Shown: in pieces, positions 25,480 through 33,971 of the stretch
How the letters are laid out: the number at the start of each line of letters is the position of its first letter
Numbering within the stretch: position 1 is the first letter of the stretch
Assembly: GCA_945904955.1 (NCBI GenBank)
Contig: CAMDPO010000013.1
Coordinates: 1-54,296 of the forward strand
Source: Rhizobium sp. Q54
GTDB taxonomy: Bacteria; Pseudomonadota; Alphaproteobacteria; UBA2966; CAIVPW01
Length of the DNA stretch: 54,296 bases
Reading direction: 5' to 3'
Position numbers and translations under genes: made by a program
Notes under the pieces: generated by a model
Told to the model about the DNA's origin: nothing
Seen by the model: the letters and a program-made list of their open reading frames with translations, nothing else
Databases searched by the model: none

Positions 25480-25949
25480 AGCCCGGCCAAGAACCGCAGG
25501 CAGTTGGGCACGAGGTAGACCTTGCCCTCTTCGCGCCGCGCGACGTCGGTGAGGTTGAGGCGGTCATCGAGGACCTGGACGCGGTCGACGCGCAGGTTGC
25601 AGGTGGTAGCGTCGAGAGTGCCGATCGCGTCGATAGTGACCGTGTAATAGTAGACATCGAAGATCGGCACCTGCGCGCCGAACAAGGTCTGGCCCTCGGT
25701 GGTCTGGTGATTGCGCAACGAGGCGCGGCCCGCCACGCGGAAGGTTGTGGCGGTGGCGCGATCCACGGTCACCTGGTTGAGGGTGGCGCCGGCGCGGTTG
25801 CCGAGACAGTAGGTGCGGCACGCCAGCACCAGGCGCTCGTCGAGATCGGTGTCCCGCACGACCTCGGCGGTGATGTCCTTGGCCAGCACCGGCGGCGCGC
25901 CGAACAAGACCGCGAGAGCGAGAACGATGCCGCGAATGCGCGCTGCCAT
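25476..25949 (-). CDS. Exported protein of unknown function
   Basis: The 157-residue product has a signal peptide (MAARIRGIVLALAVLFGAPPVLAKD). The mature part has three cysteines (ACRTYC and TTCNLR) plus PNCLRF near the end and no recognised domain. A start three codons earlier (25958) is possible. It is convergent with the kinase gene and divergent from the Asp-box gene at 26012. I cannot assign a function. Confidence 0.65.
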   Translation of the reverse strand: MAARIRGIVLALAVLFGAPPVLAKDITAEVVRDTDLDERLVLACRTYCLGNRAGATLNQVTVDRATATTFRVAGRASLRNHQTTEGQTLFGAQVPIFDVYYYTVTIDAIGTLDATTCNLRVDRVQVLDDRLNLTDVARREEGKVYLVPNCLRFLAGL

Positions 25950-26011
25950 CGTGCGCATCCTACGGTATCTTGGAACGAACGGTACCCTGGACCATAGAGG
26001 TGGTGCGGCAG

Positions 26012-27271
26012 ATGCGACGTCTCTCCATCGCCTCCATCGCCACGGTCCTGGCGCTCGCGTTGCAGCCTGTCCCGGCTGCACCCCAAGGTGCCGGTGGCGT
26101 GCCGAGGATGCAGGTCGTGTCCTGCGTGCCCCACTCGTTCCCGCAGCGCACCCAGCGCTCATTCGCCGTGGACCCGACCGACGACCGCACGCTCTACATC
26201 GGCGTCGAACAGGAGGGCTTCTTCAAATCGGTCGACGGCGGCGCAACGTGGGTGCGCGCCAGCGACGGGCTCAGGGCGTGGGCGCGCAACGACGCCTCGG
26301 GCCTGCCCTGCTTCGAGGAGTTCTACGAGACGGTCATCAACGCGAAGAATCCGGCGCAGCTGTGTATCGCGCGCGCCGGCGGGCCGGGTCTGCTGAGCAG
26401 CCCGACGAGCGCCGGCACCAACGGCGTGTACTGCTCGAACGACGGCGCCGCGACCTGGACGCAACGGGTCGGTCCGGCCACCAACACGGCGGCGGTCACG
26501 CTGGCCGTCGACCCTACCGACTTCGACACGATGTACGTGGGCGTCAACGGCGGGCCGTGCTCCAACCCGCCGCCAGCCTGCGCGACCGGCACCTACTTCA
26601 ACACGCGTGGCTCGATCTACAAGAGCACGGACGGCGGCGCGACGTGGACCGAGCTCGACGCGCTCTATATTCCCGACCTGCGCGTCGTGGCGCTGCGCAT
26701 CGACGAGGCAAACCCCAACGTTCTGATCGCCGCCACCTTCGCCAAGCTGCCGACCGGCGGGCCGGGCAACTTCGGCGAGGCGCCCCAGCGCGGCGTGCTG
26801 CGCTCGACCGATGGCGCCCGCACGTGGTCCGCGTCGCTCGTGGGCATGAGCGCGGACCCGCGCGAGCAGGCGCTGCTGGAGCTGGCGATCGCGCCGCGCA
26901 ACGCGCTGCGGGTCTTTGCCACCGCGTCGAGCAACGCCGCCTACTGGTCGGCGGACGGTGGCATCACGTTGACGCGCACAGCGCGCATCAGCGTTGCCAC
27001 CTTCGATCCGCACGACGCGACGGGGCTGCACCTACTCGGCATCAACGACGACAGCGTGCAGGAAAGCCGCGACGGCGGCCGCACCTGGCAGCAGAAGGCG
27101 CGCCTGCCGGCGGCCTACACGCGCGAGCTCGGATTGCCGACGCACATGGTGTGGAGCCGCACCGACGCGCGCCACGTGTTCCTCGCCGGCCCGCGCGCCA
27201 CCGTGTTCGAGTCGCGCGACGCAGGCGCGACCTGGCGGCAGATCCTGTCGGCCGATCGGCTGCCGCGATGA
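26012..27271 (+). CDS. Exported BNR/Asp-box repeat protein
   Basis: The 419-residue product has a signal peptide (MRRLSIASIATVLALALQPVPAAP) and at least six Asp-box motifs (S-x-D-x-G-x-T-W): SVDGGATW, SNDGAATW, STDGGATW, STDGARTW, SRDGGRTW and SRDAGATW, spread along the chain as in sialidase-like beta propellers. Sialidase catalytic residues are not evident. AGAGGTGG ahead of the ATG supports this start over the one at 25970. Its stop overlaps the start of the aldo/keto reductase gene (ATGA). Confidence 0.85.
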   Translation: MRRLSIASIATVLALALQPVPAAPQGAGGVPRMQVVSCVPHSFPQRTQRSFAVDPTDDRTLYIGVEQEGFFKSVDGGATWVRASDGLRAWARNDASGLPCFEEFYETVINAKNPAQLCIARAGGPGLLSSPTSAGTNGVYCSNDGAATWTQRVGPATNTAAVTLAVDPTDFDTMYVGVNGGPCSNPPPACATGTYFNTRGSIYKSTDGGATWTELDALYIPDLRVVALRIDEANPNVLIAATFAKLPTGGPGNFGEAPQRGVLRSTDGARTWSASLVGMSADPREQALLELAIAPRNALRVFATASSNAAYWSADGGITLTRTARISVATFDPHDATGLHLLGINDDSVQESRDGGRTWQQKARLPAAYTRELGLPTHMVWSRTDARHVFLAGPRATVFESRDAGATWRQILSADRLPR

Positions 27272-28713
27272 GCGGCGCCACCACGGCCGGTACCAAGCGT
27301 ACAGCGGAGCGCGGTCGCGCGGCGGGCTTGCCGGCATTCTCCTACCGGCCGCTCGGACGCACAGGCCTCACGACCTCGGCGCTCGGCTTCGGCACCTATC
27401 GGGTGGATGAGCGCACGCCGGAGCACGCGGCGGCGCTGGTGCAGTCCCTCGAGCGCGGCGTCAACCTGATCGACACTTCCACCAACTACACGGACGGCTC
27501 GAGCGAGCGGACCATCGGTGCGGTGCTGGCGACGCGGCCGCGCGAGGAAACCATCGTCGTCTCCAAAGTCGGCTACGTGCAGGGCCAGGCGCTGGCGCTG
27601 TCGCGCAGCCGCGAACGTGAGGGGCAGCCGTTCGGCGAGATGGTGAAGTACACGGAGGGGTGCTGGCACTGCCTGCATCCGGGCTTCGTCGCGGACCAGT
27701 TGACGCGATCGCTCGACCGCCTCCGCCTCCAGACCATCGACGTCTACTTGCTGCACAACCCGGAGTACTTCTTCTCCGACGCGGTGAAGCGCAAGCAGAC
27801 CGGCGACCTCGGCGCGCTGCGCGACGAGTTCTACCGGCGCATTGCCAGCGCGTTTGCCCAGCTCGAGGACGAGGTGAAGCGCGGCCGCATCGCCTGGTAC
27901 GGCGTGTCGTCGAACACCTTCGGCGCGGCGTTCGACGATCCGGAAGCGACGTCCCTCGATCGCATGCACGCCATTGCCGAGCGCATCACGCCGCAGCATC
28001 ACTTTGCGGTCGTGCAGCTGCCGGCCAATCTCTATGAGAGCGGCCCGATGCTGACGGCCAACAACACCGGAAACACGCTATCCGCGCTGACGTACGCGAG
28101 CGTGAAGAACCTGGCCGTGCTCGCCAACCGGCCGCTCAATGCCTACAAGGACGAACGCTTGGTGCGCCTGGCGGACGGAGCTGTGCCGAACGCGCCCGCG
28201 ACCGTCGTCGAGCAACTGGCGAAGGTCGCCGGGCTCGAGGCGCGGGCGCCACGCAAGGGCGTCGCCTGGGGCACGCAGCTGGTGGCGGCGGCGCGCAGCG
28301 CGCAGAACCTGCAGCAGTGGCGGCAGATCGAGGCGCAGGTGAGCGCGCAGTTCGGTCCGCGCCTGCAGGAGGCGGCGGCCGGACTGAAGGACGCGCAGGC
28401 GGGCGCCTTCCAGACATGGGCGGCGGAGTACACGGGCGAGATCCGAGTCCTGCTGGCCGCACTGGGCGCAGAGGCGGCCGGGCGCGGCCGCGCCGCCAAT
28501 GCCGGCCTGCACAAGACCCTCGACGCGCACCTGCCGAAGGAGCTGCACGGCTGGTCGCTCTCGCAAAAGGCGAACGCCGCCCTCCTCCACACGCCCGGCA
28601 TCACCTGCGTGCTCAACGGCATGCGGCGGCCCGAGTACGTGGATGACGCGCTCGGCGCGCTTGCCGGCCCCGACTTCCGCACGGCGGCGGCGCTGTACGA
28701 GGCGCTGCGCTGA
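27268..28713 (+). CDS. Aldo/keto reductase, long form
   Basis: The 481-residue product starts with the AKR pattern YRPLGRTGLTTSALGFGTYRVDE and has D-STNYTDGSSER, VVSKVGYVQG, DVYLLHNPEYF, GRIAWYGVSSNTFG and a C-terminal GITCVLNGMRRPEYVDDAL. It should reduce or oxidise carbonyl substrates with NAD(P)H. At 481 residues it exceeds normal AKRs (about 320) because of an insert around residues 300-420 of helical, Ala/Gln-rich sequence. Coupled to the Asp-box gene by a four-base overlap. Substrate unknown. Confidence 0.85.
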   Translation: MSGATTAGTKRTAERGRAAGLPAFSYRPLGRTGLTTSALGFGTYRVDERTPEHAAALVQSLERGVNLIDTSTNYTDGSSERTIGAVLATRPREETIVVSKVGYVQGQALALSRSREREGQPFGEMVKYTEGCWHCLHPGFVADQLTRSLDRLRLQTIDVYLLHNPEYFFSDAVKRKQTGDLGALRDEFYRRIASAFAQLEDEVKRGRIAWYGVSSNTFGAAFDDPEATSLDRMHAIAERITPQHHFAVVQLPANLYESGPMLTANNTGNTLSALTYASVKNLAVLANRPLNAYKDERLVRLADGAVPNAPATVVEQLAKVAGLEARAPRKGVAWGTQLVAAARSAQNLQQWRQIEAQVSAQFGPRLQEAAAGLKDAQAGAFQTWAAEYTGEIRVLLAALGAEAAGRGRAANAGLHKTLDAHLPKELHGWSLSQKANAALLHTPGITCVLNGMRRPEYVDDALGALAGPDFRTAAALYEALR

Positions 28714-28726
28714 GCCTGCTCTAGAT

Positions 28727-28753
28727 TTGTCCGATATTTCAATGCTTTATAAC
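28727..28753 (+). promoter_or_regulatory. Possible promoter before the thioredoxin-like gene
   Basis: TTGTCC (28727-28732) and TATAAC (28748-28753) with a 15-base spacer lie in an unusually AT-rich patch, 130 bases before the thioredoxin-like gene. The spacer is short, so this is weak. Confidence 0.3.
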
Positions 28754-28882
28754 TGGCGGCTGCGACCGTCGCTGCTCTCGCAAAGCTGAATTGCCGGGAG
28801 GGGGCATTCTGGGGAGACTGCGGCCCATGAAGTCCGCATCGTGCGGGCGCATGCTTATCGAGGCCTAGGGGAGGTCACCACC

Positions 28883-29272
28883 ATGCTGCGGCGTACTCTG
28901 ATTGCCACCGTTCTCGCCTTCGTTCTCTCGCCGATCGCAGCCGCCATCGCCATCGCGCCGGTCGTGTTCGACGACGCAGCCTTCACGGCGGCGCAGGCAG
29001 CGAACAAGACCATCCTGGTGCAGGTTCATGCCGATTGGTGCCCGCAGTGCGCGGCGCAGCGGCCGATCCTTGCCAAGGCGTTGGCGAGCGACAAGTACAA
29101 GGATGTCGTGACGTTCAACATCGACTGGGACACCCAGAAGGACCTGGTGCGCAAGTTCAACGCCCAGCGCCAGTCGACCCTCGTCGTGTTCAAGGGCACC
29201 AAAGAAACCGGCCGCTCGGCCGGCGCCACCCAAGAGGCACCGATCCTCGACCTGCTGGCGACCGGGCTGTAA
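28883..29272 (+). CDS. Exported thioredoxin-family protein
   Basis: The 129-residue product has a signal peptide or anchor (about 1-24) and a thioredoxin fold with active site W52-C-P-Q-C56 (VHADWCPQC) and the cis-proline region STLVVFKG. GGGGAGGT precedes the ATG at 28883. The ccdA-type gene follows in the same direction, so it probably receives electrons from that membrane protein to reduce periplasmic disulfides. Confidence 0.87.
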   Translation: MLRRTLIATVLAFVLSPIAAAIAIAPVVFDDAAFTAAQAANKTILVQVHADWCPQCAAQRPILAKALASDKYKDVVTFNIDWDTQKDLVRKFNAQRQSTLVVFKGTKETGRSAGATQEAPILDLLATGL

Positions 29273-29350
29273 CCAAACGCCCGCACGCAGCGAACTTACT
29301 CATAGCGCCTGTCGCGGCCGTGGCCGCGGCGGGCGCGTGAGCGAGGTCAC

Positions 29351-30067
29351 ATGACTACCTATTTCCTCGGCTTCCTTGCCGGGGTGCTTACCATCATCAA
29401 TCCGTGCGTCCTGCCGCTCTTGCCCATCGTGGTGGCGAGCGCCGCGGGCGCGCATCGCTATGGCCCGTTCGCGCTGGCCGGCGGACTGATCGTTTCGTTC
29501 GTCGGCGTCGGACTGTTCGTCGCCACCATCGGCTTCGGCATCGGGCTGGACGCCGAGCTGTTCCAGTACATCGCGGGCAGCATCCTGATCGTCCTCGGCC
29601 TCGTGTTGCTGAGCTCGCCGCTGCAACAGCGCCTGGCGCTGGCAGGATCCGGCTTGGGCTCGATGGCGGACGGCTGGATGCAGAAGGTCACGCCCGAGGG
29701 CTGGCAGGGGCAGCTCGTCATTGGCCTGCTGCTCGGGGTGGTTTGGGTCCCGTGCGTCGGTCCCACCCTGGGCGCCGCCTCGATCATGGCGAGCCGGGGC
29801 GAGAACCTCGGCGAAGTCGCGCTCACCATGGCGCTGTTCGGGATCGGTGCGGCGCTGCCGCTGCTGATCCTCGGCTCTTTGTCGCGCGAGCTGCTGCTGC
29901 GCTGGCGTGGCAAGATCGCCGCGTCGGGGCGCGGCGTGAAGATGGTGTTCGGCGCCATCGTGCTGGTGGTCGGCATCAGCATCATCACCGGCTTCGAGCG
30001 CGACGTGCAGACGTGGCTGATCGCCCTCACGCCGGAATGGTTGCTGAACCTGGCGACCCGGTACTAG
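29351..30067 (+). CDS. ccdA: CcdA-type thiol-disulfide transmembrane protein
   Basis: The 238-residue product has six hydrophobic helices and the paired redox cysteines of CcdA: C19 in INPCVLPLLP and C135 in VVWVPCVGPTLG. CcdA carries electrons from cytoplasmic thioredoxin across the membrane to periplasmic thioredoxins, for cytochrome c maturation or other reductions. The adjacent exported thioredoxin at 28883 is the likely acceptor. Confidence 0.9.
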   Translation: MTTYFLGFLAGVLTIINPCVLPLLPIVVASAAGAHRYGPFALAGGLIVSFVGVGLFVATIGFGIGLDAELFQYIAGSILIVLGLVLLSSPLQQRLALAGSGLGSMADGWMQKVTPEGWQGQLVIGLLLGVVWVPCVGPTLGAASIMASRGENLGEVALTMALFGIGAALPLLILGSLSRELLLRWRGKIAASGRGVKMVFGAIVLVVGISIITGFERDVQTWLIALTPEWLLNLATRY

Positions 30068-30116
30068 CCGCGAGTTGACTGGACCTTCCCGCGGTGGAAC
30101 AGGCATTTGCCGCTCC

Positions 30117-30320
30117 ATGGCTGTCGAGCTGCGTTCCGTGCTGACCTGCCCCGCCTGCGGCGCCCGGCATGAAGAGACCATGCCGACCGACTACTGCCAG
30201 TATTTCTACGATTGCCGGGCGTGCGGCGCGCTGCTGCGGCCGAAGCGCGGCGACTGCTGCGTGCACTGCTCCTACGGCACGGCGCAATGTCCGCCGAAGC
30301 AAATGGGGGAGTGCTGCTGA
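30117..30320 (+). CDS. GDCCxxC-motif small protein
   Basis: The 67-residue product contains nine cysteines: CPACG, YCQYFYDCRACG, then the signature GDCCVHCSYGTAQCPP, and CC at the end. This small family is often encoded near mercury, copper or redox genes and probably binds metal; no function is proven. It follows the ccdA gene by 49 bases on the same strand. Confidence 0.8.
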   Translation: MAVELRSVLTCPACGARHEETMPTDYCQYFYDCRACGALLRPKRGDCCVHCSYGTAQCPPKQMGECC

Positions 30321-30361
30321 AGCGTGCGGCGCTCGGCCAACGCCCGCAGAAATGAAAAGAC

Positions 30362-30481
30362 CTGGATTTCTTCGCTTCGCCCGCAATGACGAACGGGAGT
30401 CGTCATTGCGGGGAGCGCAGCGCGGTACGCGCGCCTCCAGCGCGCAGCGCCCTTTGAGGGCGACGCGACGAAGCAATCCAG
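30362..30481. repeat. Interspersed palindromic element (CTGGATTxCTTCG...CGAAGCAATCCAG)
   Basis: The ends CTGGATTTCTTCG (from 30362) and CGAAGCAATCCAG (to 30481) are imperfect inverted repeats. Inside, CCGCAATGACG (30381-30391) is answered by CGTCATTGCGG (30401-30411). The whole 120-base segment can fold on itself. This type of element, with AATGACG and GCAATCCAG ends, is widespread between genes in proteobacteria. It separates the GDCCxxC gene from the convergent SUMF1-like gene. Confidence 0.75.
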
Positions 30482-30496
30482 TTTTGTTTTTTCCGC

Positions 30497-31354
30497 CTAG
30501 TCGAGATCGCGGGCGACGCGGAGGCCGATGTCGTTGATGCGCAGGGTGGCGGGCGTCGGCTGGCGGAAGCCCGCCAGGAAGGCACGCTCGTGGTGCCAGC
30601 TGCCGCCGCGCACGATGCGCTGGTTGCAGTTGCCCTGGGTCCAGGCGGTGCCGTCCTTGGGTGCGTTGGCGAGCGACGGGTTTACGCAGTCTTCGACCCA
30701 TTCGGCGGCGTTGCCGGGCATGTCGTAGAGCCCGAACTTGTTCGGCTCGTACTTGCCGACGGGGAAGGTGAACAGCCAGTCCTCGCGGCCCATGGTGTCG
30801 ATGCCGGGGCAGTCGGCACAGTTGGCCATCTCGAACTGCGGGGTGTTGGCGGTGGTCCACCACGCGGAGTTGTTGGGGCTGCCGGAGCGCGCGGCCCATT
30901 CCCACTCCGCTTCGGTGAGCAGGCGATACTTCTTGCCGGTCTTCTCGGCGAGCCAGGCGACGTAGGCCTTGGCGTCGTCCCAGCTGACGCACAGCACCGG
31001 CTCGGTCTCGTCCTGGATGTGGACCGCCTCTTCGAACGCGGTGTTCCAATCCTTGTCGGCCTGCGGGCGAGCGCCGACCAGGGAGAACCAGTTGCAGCCC
31101 TTGCCGTCGCGCTTGGTGGCGTCGACGAACATGTCGAACTCGGTCCAGGTGACCTCGAACTTGCCCACAGCGAAGGGCTTGGCGACGGTCACCTCGAACT
31201 CGGGCGCGCCGAACTTGTCGCTGCGCATCATCTTGCCGGCCGGGACCTCGACCATCTTCGGGCACTCGGGGCAGTCCTGGAATTCCTTGGCCTGGGCAAG
31301 GGCTGCCGCCGGCCACAGCAGGGCGGCGATCAGCGTCGGAAGAATCCACTTCAT
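30497..31354 (-). CDS. Exported SUMF1-domain protein without formylglycine-enzyme cysteines
   Basis: The 285-residue product has a signal peptide (1-20, AALAQ) and the FGE-sulfatase (SUMF1) fold: DCPECPKMVEVPAG, VGKFEVTWTEFDMFV, VLCVSWDDAKAYVAWL, YRLLTEAEWEWAARSG, FGLYDMPGNAAEWVED and VRGGSW. After VRGGSW true formylglycine-generating enzymes have catalytic cysteines; here HHERAFLAGFRQP follows, so this activity is not expected. It lies 37 bases after nrsF on the same strand, and is probably part of that sigma-controlled operon. Confidence 0.87.
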   Translation of the reverse strand: MKWILPTLIAALLWPAAALAQAKEFQDCPECPKMVEVPAGKMMRSDKFGAPEFEVTVAKPFAVGKFEVTWTEFDMFVDATKRDGKGCNWFSLVGARPQADKDWNTAFEEAVHIQDETEPVLCVSWDDAKAYVAWLAEKTGKKYRLLTEAEWEWAARSGSPNNSAWWTTANTPQFEMANCADCPGIDTMGREDWLFTFPVGKYEPNKFGLYDMPGNAAEWVEDCVNPSLANAPKDGTAWTQGNCNQRIVRGGSWHHERAFLAGFRQPTPATLRINDIGLRVARDLD

Positions 31355-31391
31355 GGGTGCGTCCTCGTCGTTAGCGTGAAGGCGTGGGGCT

Positions 31392-32030
31392 TTAGCGCGC
31401 CGCGGGAACAAGCAAGCGCGGCGCAATGAGTACGCCGAGACCTGCGAACAACGCCGCAATACCGGCGTTCGAAAGGAGGATCCACAGCGTCGCGTGCAAC
31501 GGGTGAAAGACGTGCAAGGCGGCCGAAACCACGCCTGCCACCGCAACTCCCCCGAGCGCGGCTGTGAGGGCCGGCTGCAGCACGGCGGCGCGCCGCAGCA
31601 TGATCGCCATGGCGATACCAAGGGGCACGCCGATCAGCACCACCGTCGCCAGGCAATCGGCGATACCCGACCAACCGAGGGCGTCCCGGCCGGTGTCGAT
31701 CCAGGTGTCGCGCGTCGCCACGGCGCACAGCCAGACGGCCAGCGTAGGCATCGGCAGCAAAGCCCAGCGGCGCGAACGGCCGGGTACGCCGAGTTCCAAG
31801 GCCGCGACGGCAGCAAGCACGGCGGTCATCGCCGCGCCCACACACATCGCCAGCCATAGCGGCGCGCGCAAGCAGTGCTCGATGTTGTAACGGAACGAAT
31901 GCGACAATGAGAACACCGCGAGCATGGCGGCGGCGAAGCCGAGCCACTGCAGCGCGCGCAGCCAGGGCGGCGGCAGCCGGCGCACCGGCACTGCGACCGC
32001 GACAAGAGATTCGATCAGGGCCGTGGTCAT
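31392..32030 (-). CDS. NrsF-family (DUF1109) membrane anti-sigma factor
   Basis: The 212-residue product has six hydrophobic helices and a short N-terminal cytoplasmic stretch (MTTALIESLVAVAVPVRRLPPPW), the layout of NrsF proteins that hold ECF sigma factors at the membrane. The segment HSFRYNIEHCLRAPLWL is a usual landmark. Its start overlaps the sigma gene stop by four bases. It should inhibit the sigma factor encoded upstream until a signal, often oxidative or metal stress, is received. Confidence 0.87.
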   Translation of the reverse strand: MTTALIESLVAVAVPVRRLPPPWLRALQWLGFAAAMLAVFSLSHSFRYNIEHCLRAPLWLAMCVGAAMTAVLAAVAALELGVPGRSRRWALLPMPTLAVWLCAVATRDTWIDTGRDALGWSGIADCLATVVLIGVPLGIAMAIMLRRAAVLQPALTAALGGVAVAGVVSAALHVFHPLHATLWILLSNAGIAALFAGLGVLIAPRLLVPAAR

Positions 32031-32629
32031 GCCGAGCCACCCAGGAGGCGGGCGCGTAGCCGCTTGATGGCGCGATGGGTCGCCACCTTGAGGGTCGCCA
32101 CCGTGATTCCGGACGCACCTGAGGCCTCCTTCAGCGACATCTCCTTGAGCTTGAGCATGGTGATCGCCTGGCGCTGCACTTCGGGCAACGCGTCGATCGC
32201 CTCCTGCAGCGCCCGCGGACTCCAGTCTCCCTCTGATAGGTTCGCTGGGTCGGTCGAAAAGGTTTCAGCGTAGGCGGCAAGATCGACTTCCTGGGCGGAG
32301 GTGCGCTGCTGCTTGCGAATCCGGTCGATCACCCGACGTCGGGCAATGGCGATCAACCAGGGCAAGAACGGGCGGGCCGGATCGTACGTGTGACGAGCCG
32401 TGTGGACCGTCAGCAGCGTCTCCTGAACAACCTCGTCGGCGTCGCTTGGGTTGCGCAGCTGGCGGCCGATAAAGCGGCGCAGGAGCGGCACGAGCCGTTT
32501 CAGCAAGGTGCGATAGGCGTCGCGGTCGCCGGCCTGGGCGGCACCGATCAGGCGCGCGAGCTCAGCGACGGCACTGACCTCATGCAGAGGCCGCGCCGAA
32601 CCTTGGCCCGGGCGCGAGCGCACCGACAT
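32027..32629 (-). CDS. ECF RNA polymerase sigma factor of the NrsF-paired group
   Basis: The 200-residue product has sigma2 (about 25-95: LIGAAQAGDRDAYRTLL, DADEVVQETLLTVHTARHTYDP, FLPWLIAIARRRVIDRIRK) and sigma4 (about 145-195: LPEVQRQAITMLKLKEMSLKEAS, TVATLKVATHRAIKRLR). It resembles SigF-type factors controlled by NrsF. The operon is sigma, nrsF, SUMF1-like gene. An upstream autoregulated promoter could not be identified with confidence. Confidence 0.92.
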   Translation of the reverse strand: MSVRSRPGQGSARPLHEVSAVAELARLIGAAQAGDRDAYRTLLKRLVPLLRRFIGRQLRNPSDADEVVQETLLTVHTARHTYDPARPFLPWLIAIARRRVIDRIRKQQRTSAQEVDLAAYAETFSTDPANLSEGDWSPRALQEAIDALPEVQRQAITMLKLKEMSLKEASGASGITVATLKVATHRAIKRLRARLLGGSA

Positions 32630-32680
32630 CCTGCCGTTCTCCCCAACCTAAGTTTCGACCGCAGACCGCCCAAACACAAC

Positions 32681-32703
32681 GGGGACCGGCCGTGCCGGTC
32701 CCC
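32681..32703 (-). terminator. Terminator of the ABC binding-protein gene
   Basis: GGGGACCGGC (32681-32690) and GCCGGTCCCC (32694-32703) make a perfect 10-bp stem with a 3-base loop. On the minus strand it is followed by GTTGTGTTTG, a partly T-rich tail. It lies 38 bases beyond the stop of the gene at 32742. Confidence 0.7.
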
Positions 32704-32741
32704 GTCTGTCGCTGGAACGTTTTGCGCGCGAGCGCGCGGGT

Positions 32742-33875
32742 CTACATGATCACTTCTTTGGCCTTGGCGACGAACGCCGGCGGCAGGGTCACGCCAAGAT
32801 GACGGGCGTTGCGCTGGCTGATGACGAGCTCGGGCTGTGCCTGCACGACGGCGATGTCGCCGGCCTTCTCGCCCTTGACGATGCGGGCGACGAGCTGTGC
32901 TGCACTCTTGTACATGTCGTTGTAGTTGGCGCCGTAGCTGGCGAGGCCGCCGTTGACGACGAAGTCGCGGGTCGAGCCGATAGCGGGCAGCTTGGCGGCG
33001 AGCGCGTAGCTGCCGAGCATCGCGGTGAACTCGGACAGATCGAGCATCTCGGCGACGACAAGACCCTGGGCGCCGGCGCGCTGTGCCTCGAGGATGGCAC
33101 GCAGGTACGCGGTGGCGTCGAGGCCGGCGTCATCGAGCAGGTCGTCGACAAACGCGGGCGCCACGGTGACGCCCTGGCGCTGGGCGCGGGCGGCGGCGAG
33201 CTGGGCCTGGGCCCACGGGGTCGGCGAGATCGCCTGGCTCTTCATCAGGTAGGCGACGCGCATAGCGGCCGGAACGGCCTCCTTGAGCAGGTCGATCTTC
33301 ATGCCTTCGCGGGCGGCGCCGGCCGAGCCGGACACGCCGGTCATGTTGGCGCCGGGCTTGGCCATGTTGGTGATGAGGCCGGTTCCGGCGGCATCACCGA
33401 GGACAACCACGGTCTGCGGCGCGGTGTCGGGATTGGTGGCAGCGCCGCGTGCGACGAAGCTCGATGTGGTGAACAGCACGTCCGGCTTGGTGGCGGCGAT
33501 GGTGACGCCGAGCGCGTTCCAGCGGTTGCCCTGCAGGCGGCGCACCGTGTTCCACTGGGCGCCCGAGTGGCGCTCGATGGCGACGTCCTGGCCGGGCACG
33601 AGGCCCTGGGCCTTCAGTTCGGCGAGGAAAGCGTTCATGCCGGGATCGCCGTTGTTGCCCTCGATCATCGACTCGGTCGGCAGGATGGAGCTGGCGATGG
33701 CGATGCGCTTGGCGCCCGGCTTCAGGACCAACGGGGCCGCCGGCGCTGCGGGTGCGGCAGGAGCTGCGGGTGCGGCCGCGCCGCCCGCCGCGGGTGCGGG
33801 AGCCTGTTGTGCGCGAGCCGCCGACGCGAGTGCTGCGGCGCCGGCCAAACCGGCCAGGAATGAACGACGAAACAT
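32742..33875 (-). CDS. ABC transporter substrate-binding protein (TrpX/YnjB-like family)
   Basis: The 377-residue product has a signal peptide (MFRRSFLAGLAGAAALASAARA, Tat-like RRSF) and then a low-complexity Ala/Pro linker (about 24-48). The remainder is an ABC_sub_bind fold: PDVLFTTSSFVARGA, GLITNMAKPGANMTGVSG, VVNGGLASYGANYNDMYKSAA and the C-terminal LVISQRNARHLGVTLPPAF. No cognate permease or ATPase gene is adjacent, so it is an orphan receptor. Ligand unknown; relatives bind amino acids or sugars. Confidence 0.87.
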   Translation of the reverse strand: MFRRSFLAGLAGAAALASAARAQQAPAPAAGGAAAPAAPAAPAAPAAPLVLKPGAKRIAIASSILPTESMIEGNNGDPGMNAFLAELKAQGLVPGQDVAIERHSGAQWNTVRRLQGNRWNALGVTIAATKPDVLFTTSSFVARGAATNPDTAPQTVVVLGDAAGTGLITNMAKPGANMTGVSGSAGAAREGMKIDLLKEAVPAAMRVAYLMKSQAISPTPWAQAQLAAARAQRQGVTVAPAFVDDLLDDAGLDATAYLRAILEAQRAGAQGLVVAEMLDLSEFTAMLGSYALAAKLPAIGSTRDFVVNGGLASYGANYNDMYKSAAQLVARIVKGEKAGDIAVVQAQPELVISQRNARHLGVTLPPAFVAKAKEVIM

Positions 33876-33971
33876 GGAACCCTCCCCTTGGAAATCTGGG
33901 CGGAGGCTAAGCTTCGGCCTGAGGCCGGGCAAGCGGCTGGGGGCCTCGTCACTCCGATTTGACCGTGTAAC

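Noticed and set aside
25813-28713. 966-residue open frame covering the Asp-box gene and the reductase
   Set aside because: Its first half is a high-GC shadow of the Asp-box gene in another frame (Arg/Ala-rich, no domains); only the part from 27268 is real.
30497-31354. Formylglycine-generating enzyme
   Set aside because: The catalytic cysteines after VRGGSW are missing, so only the fold, not the activity, is supported.
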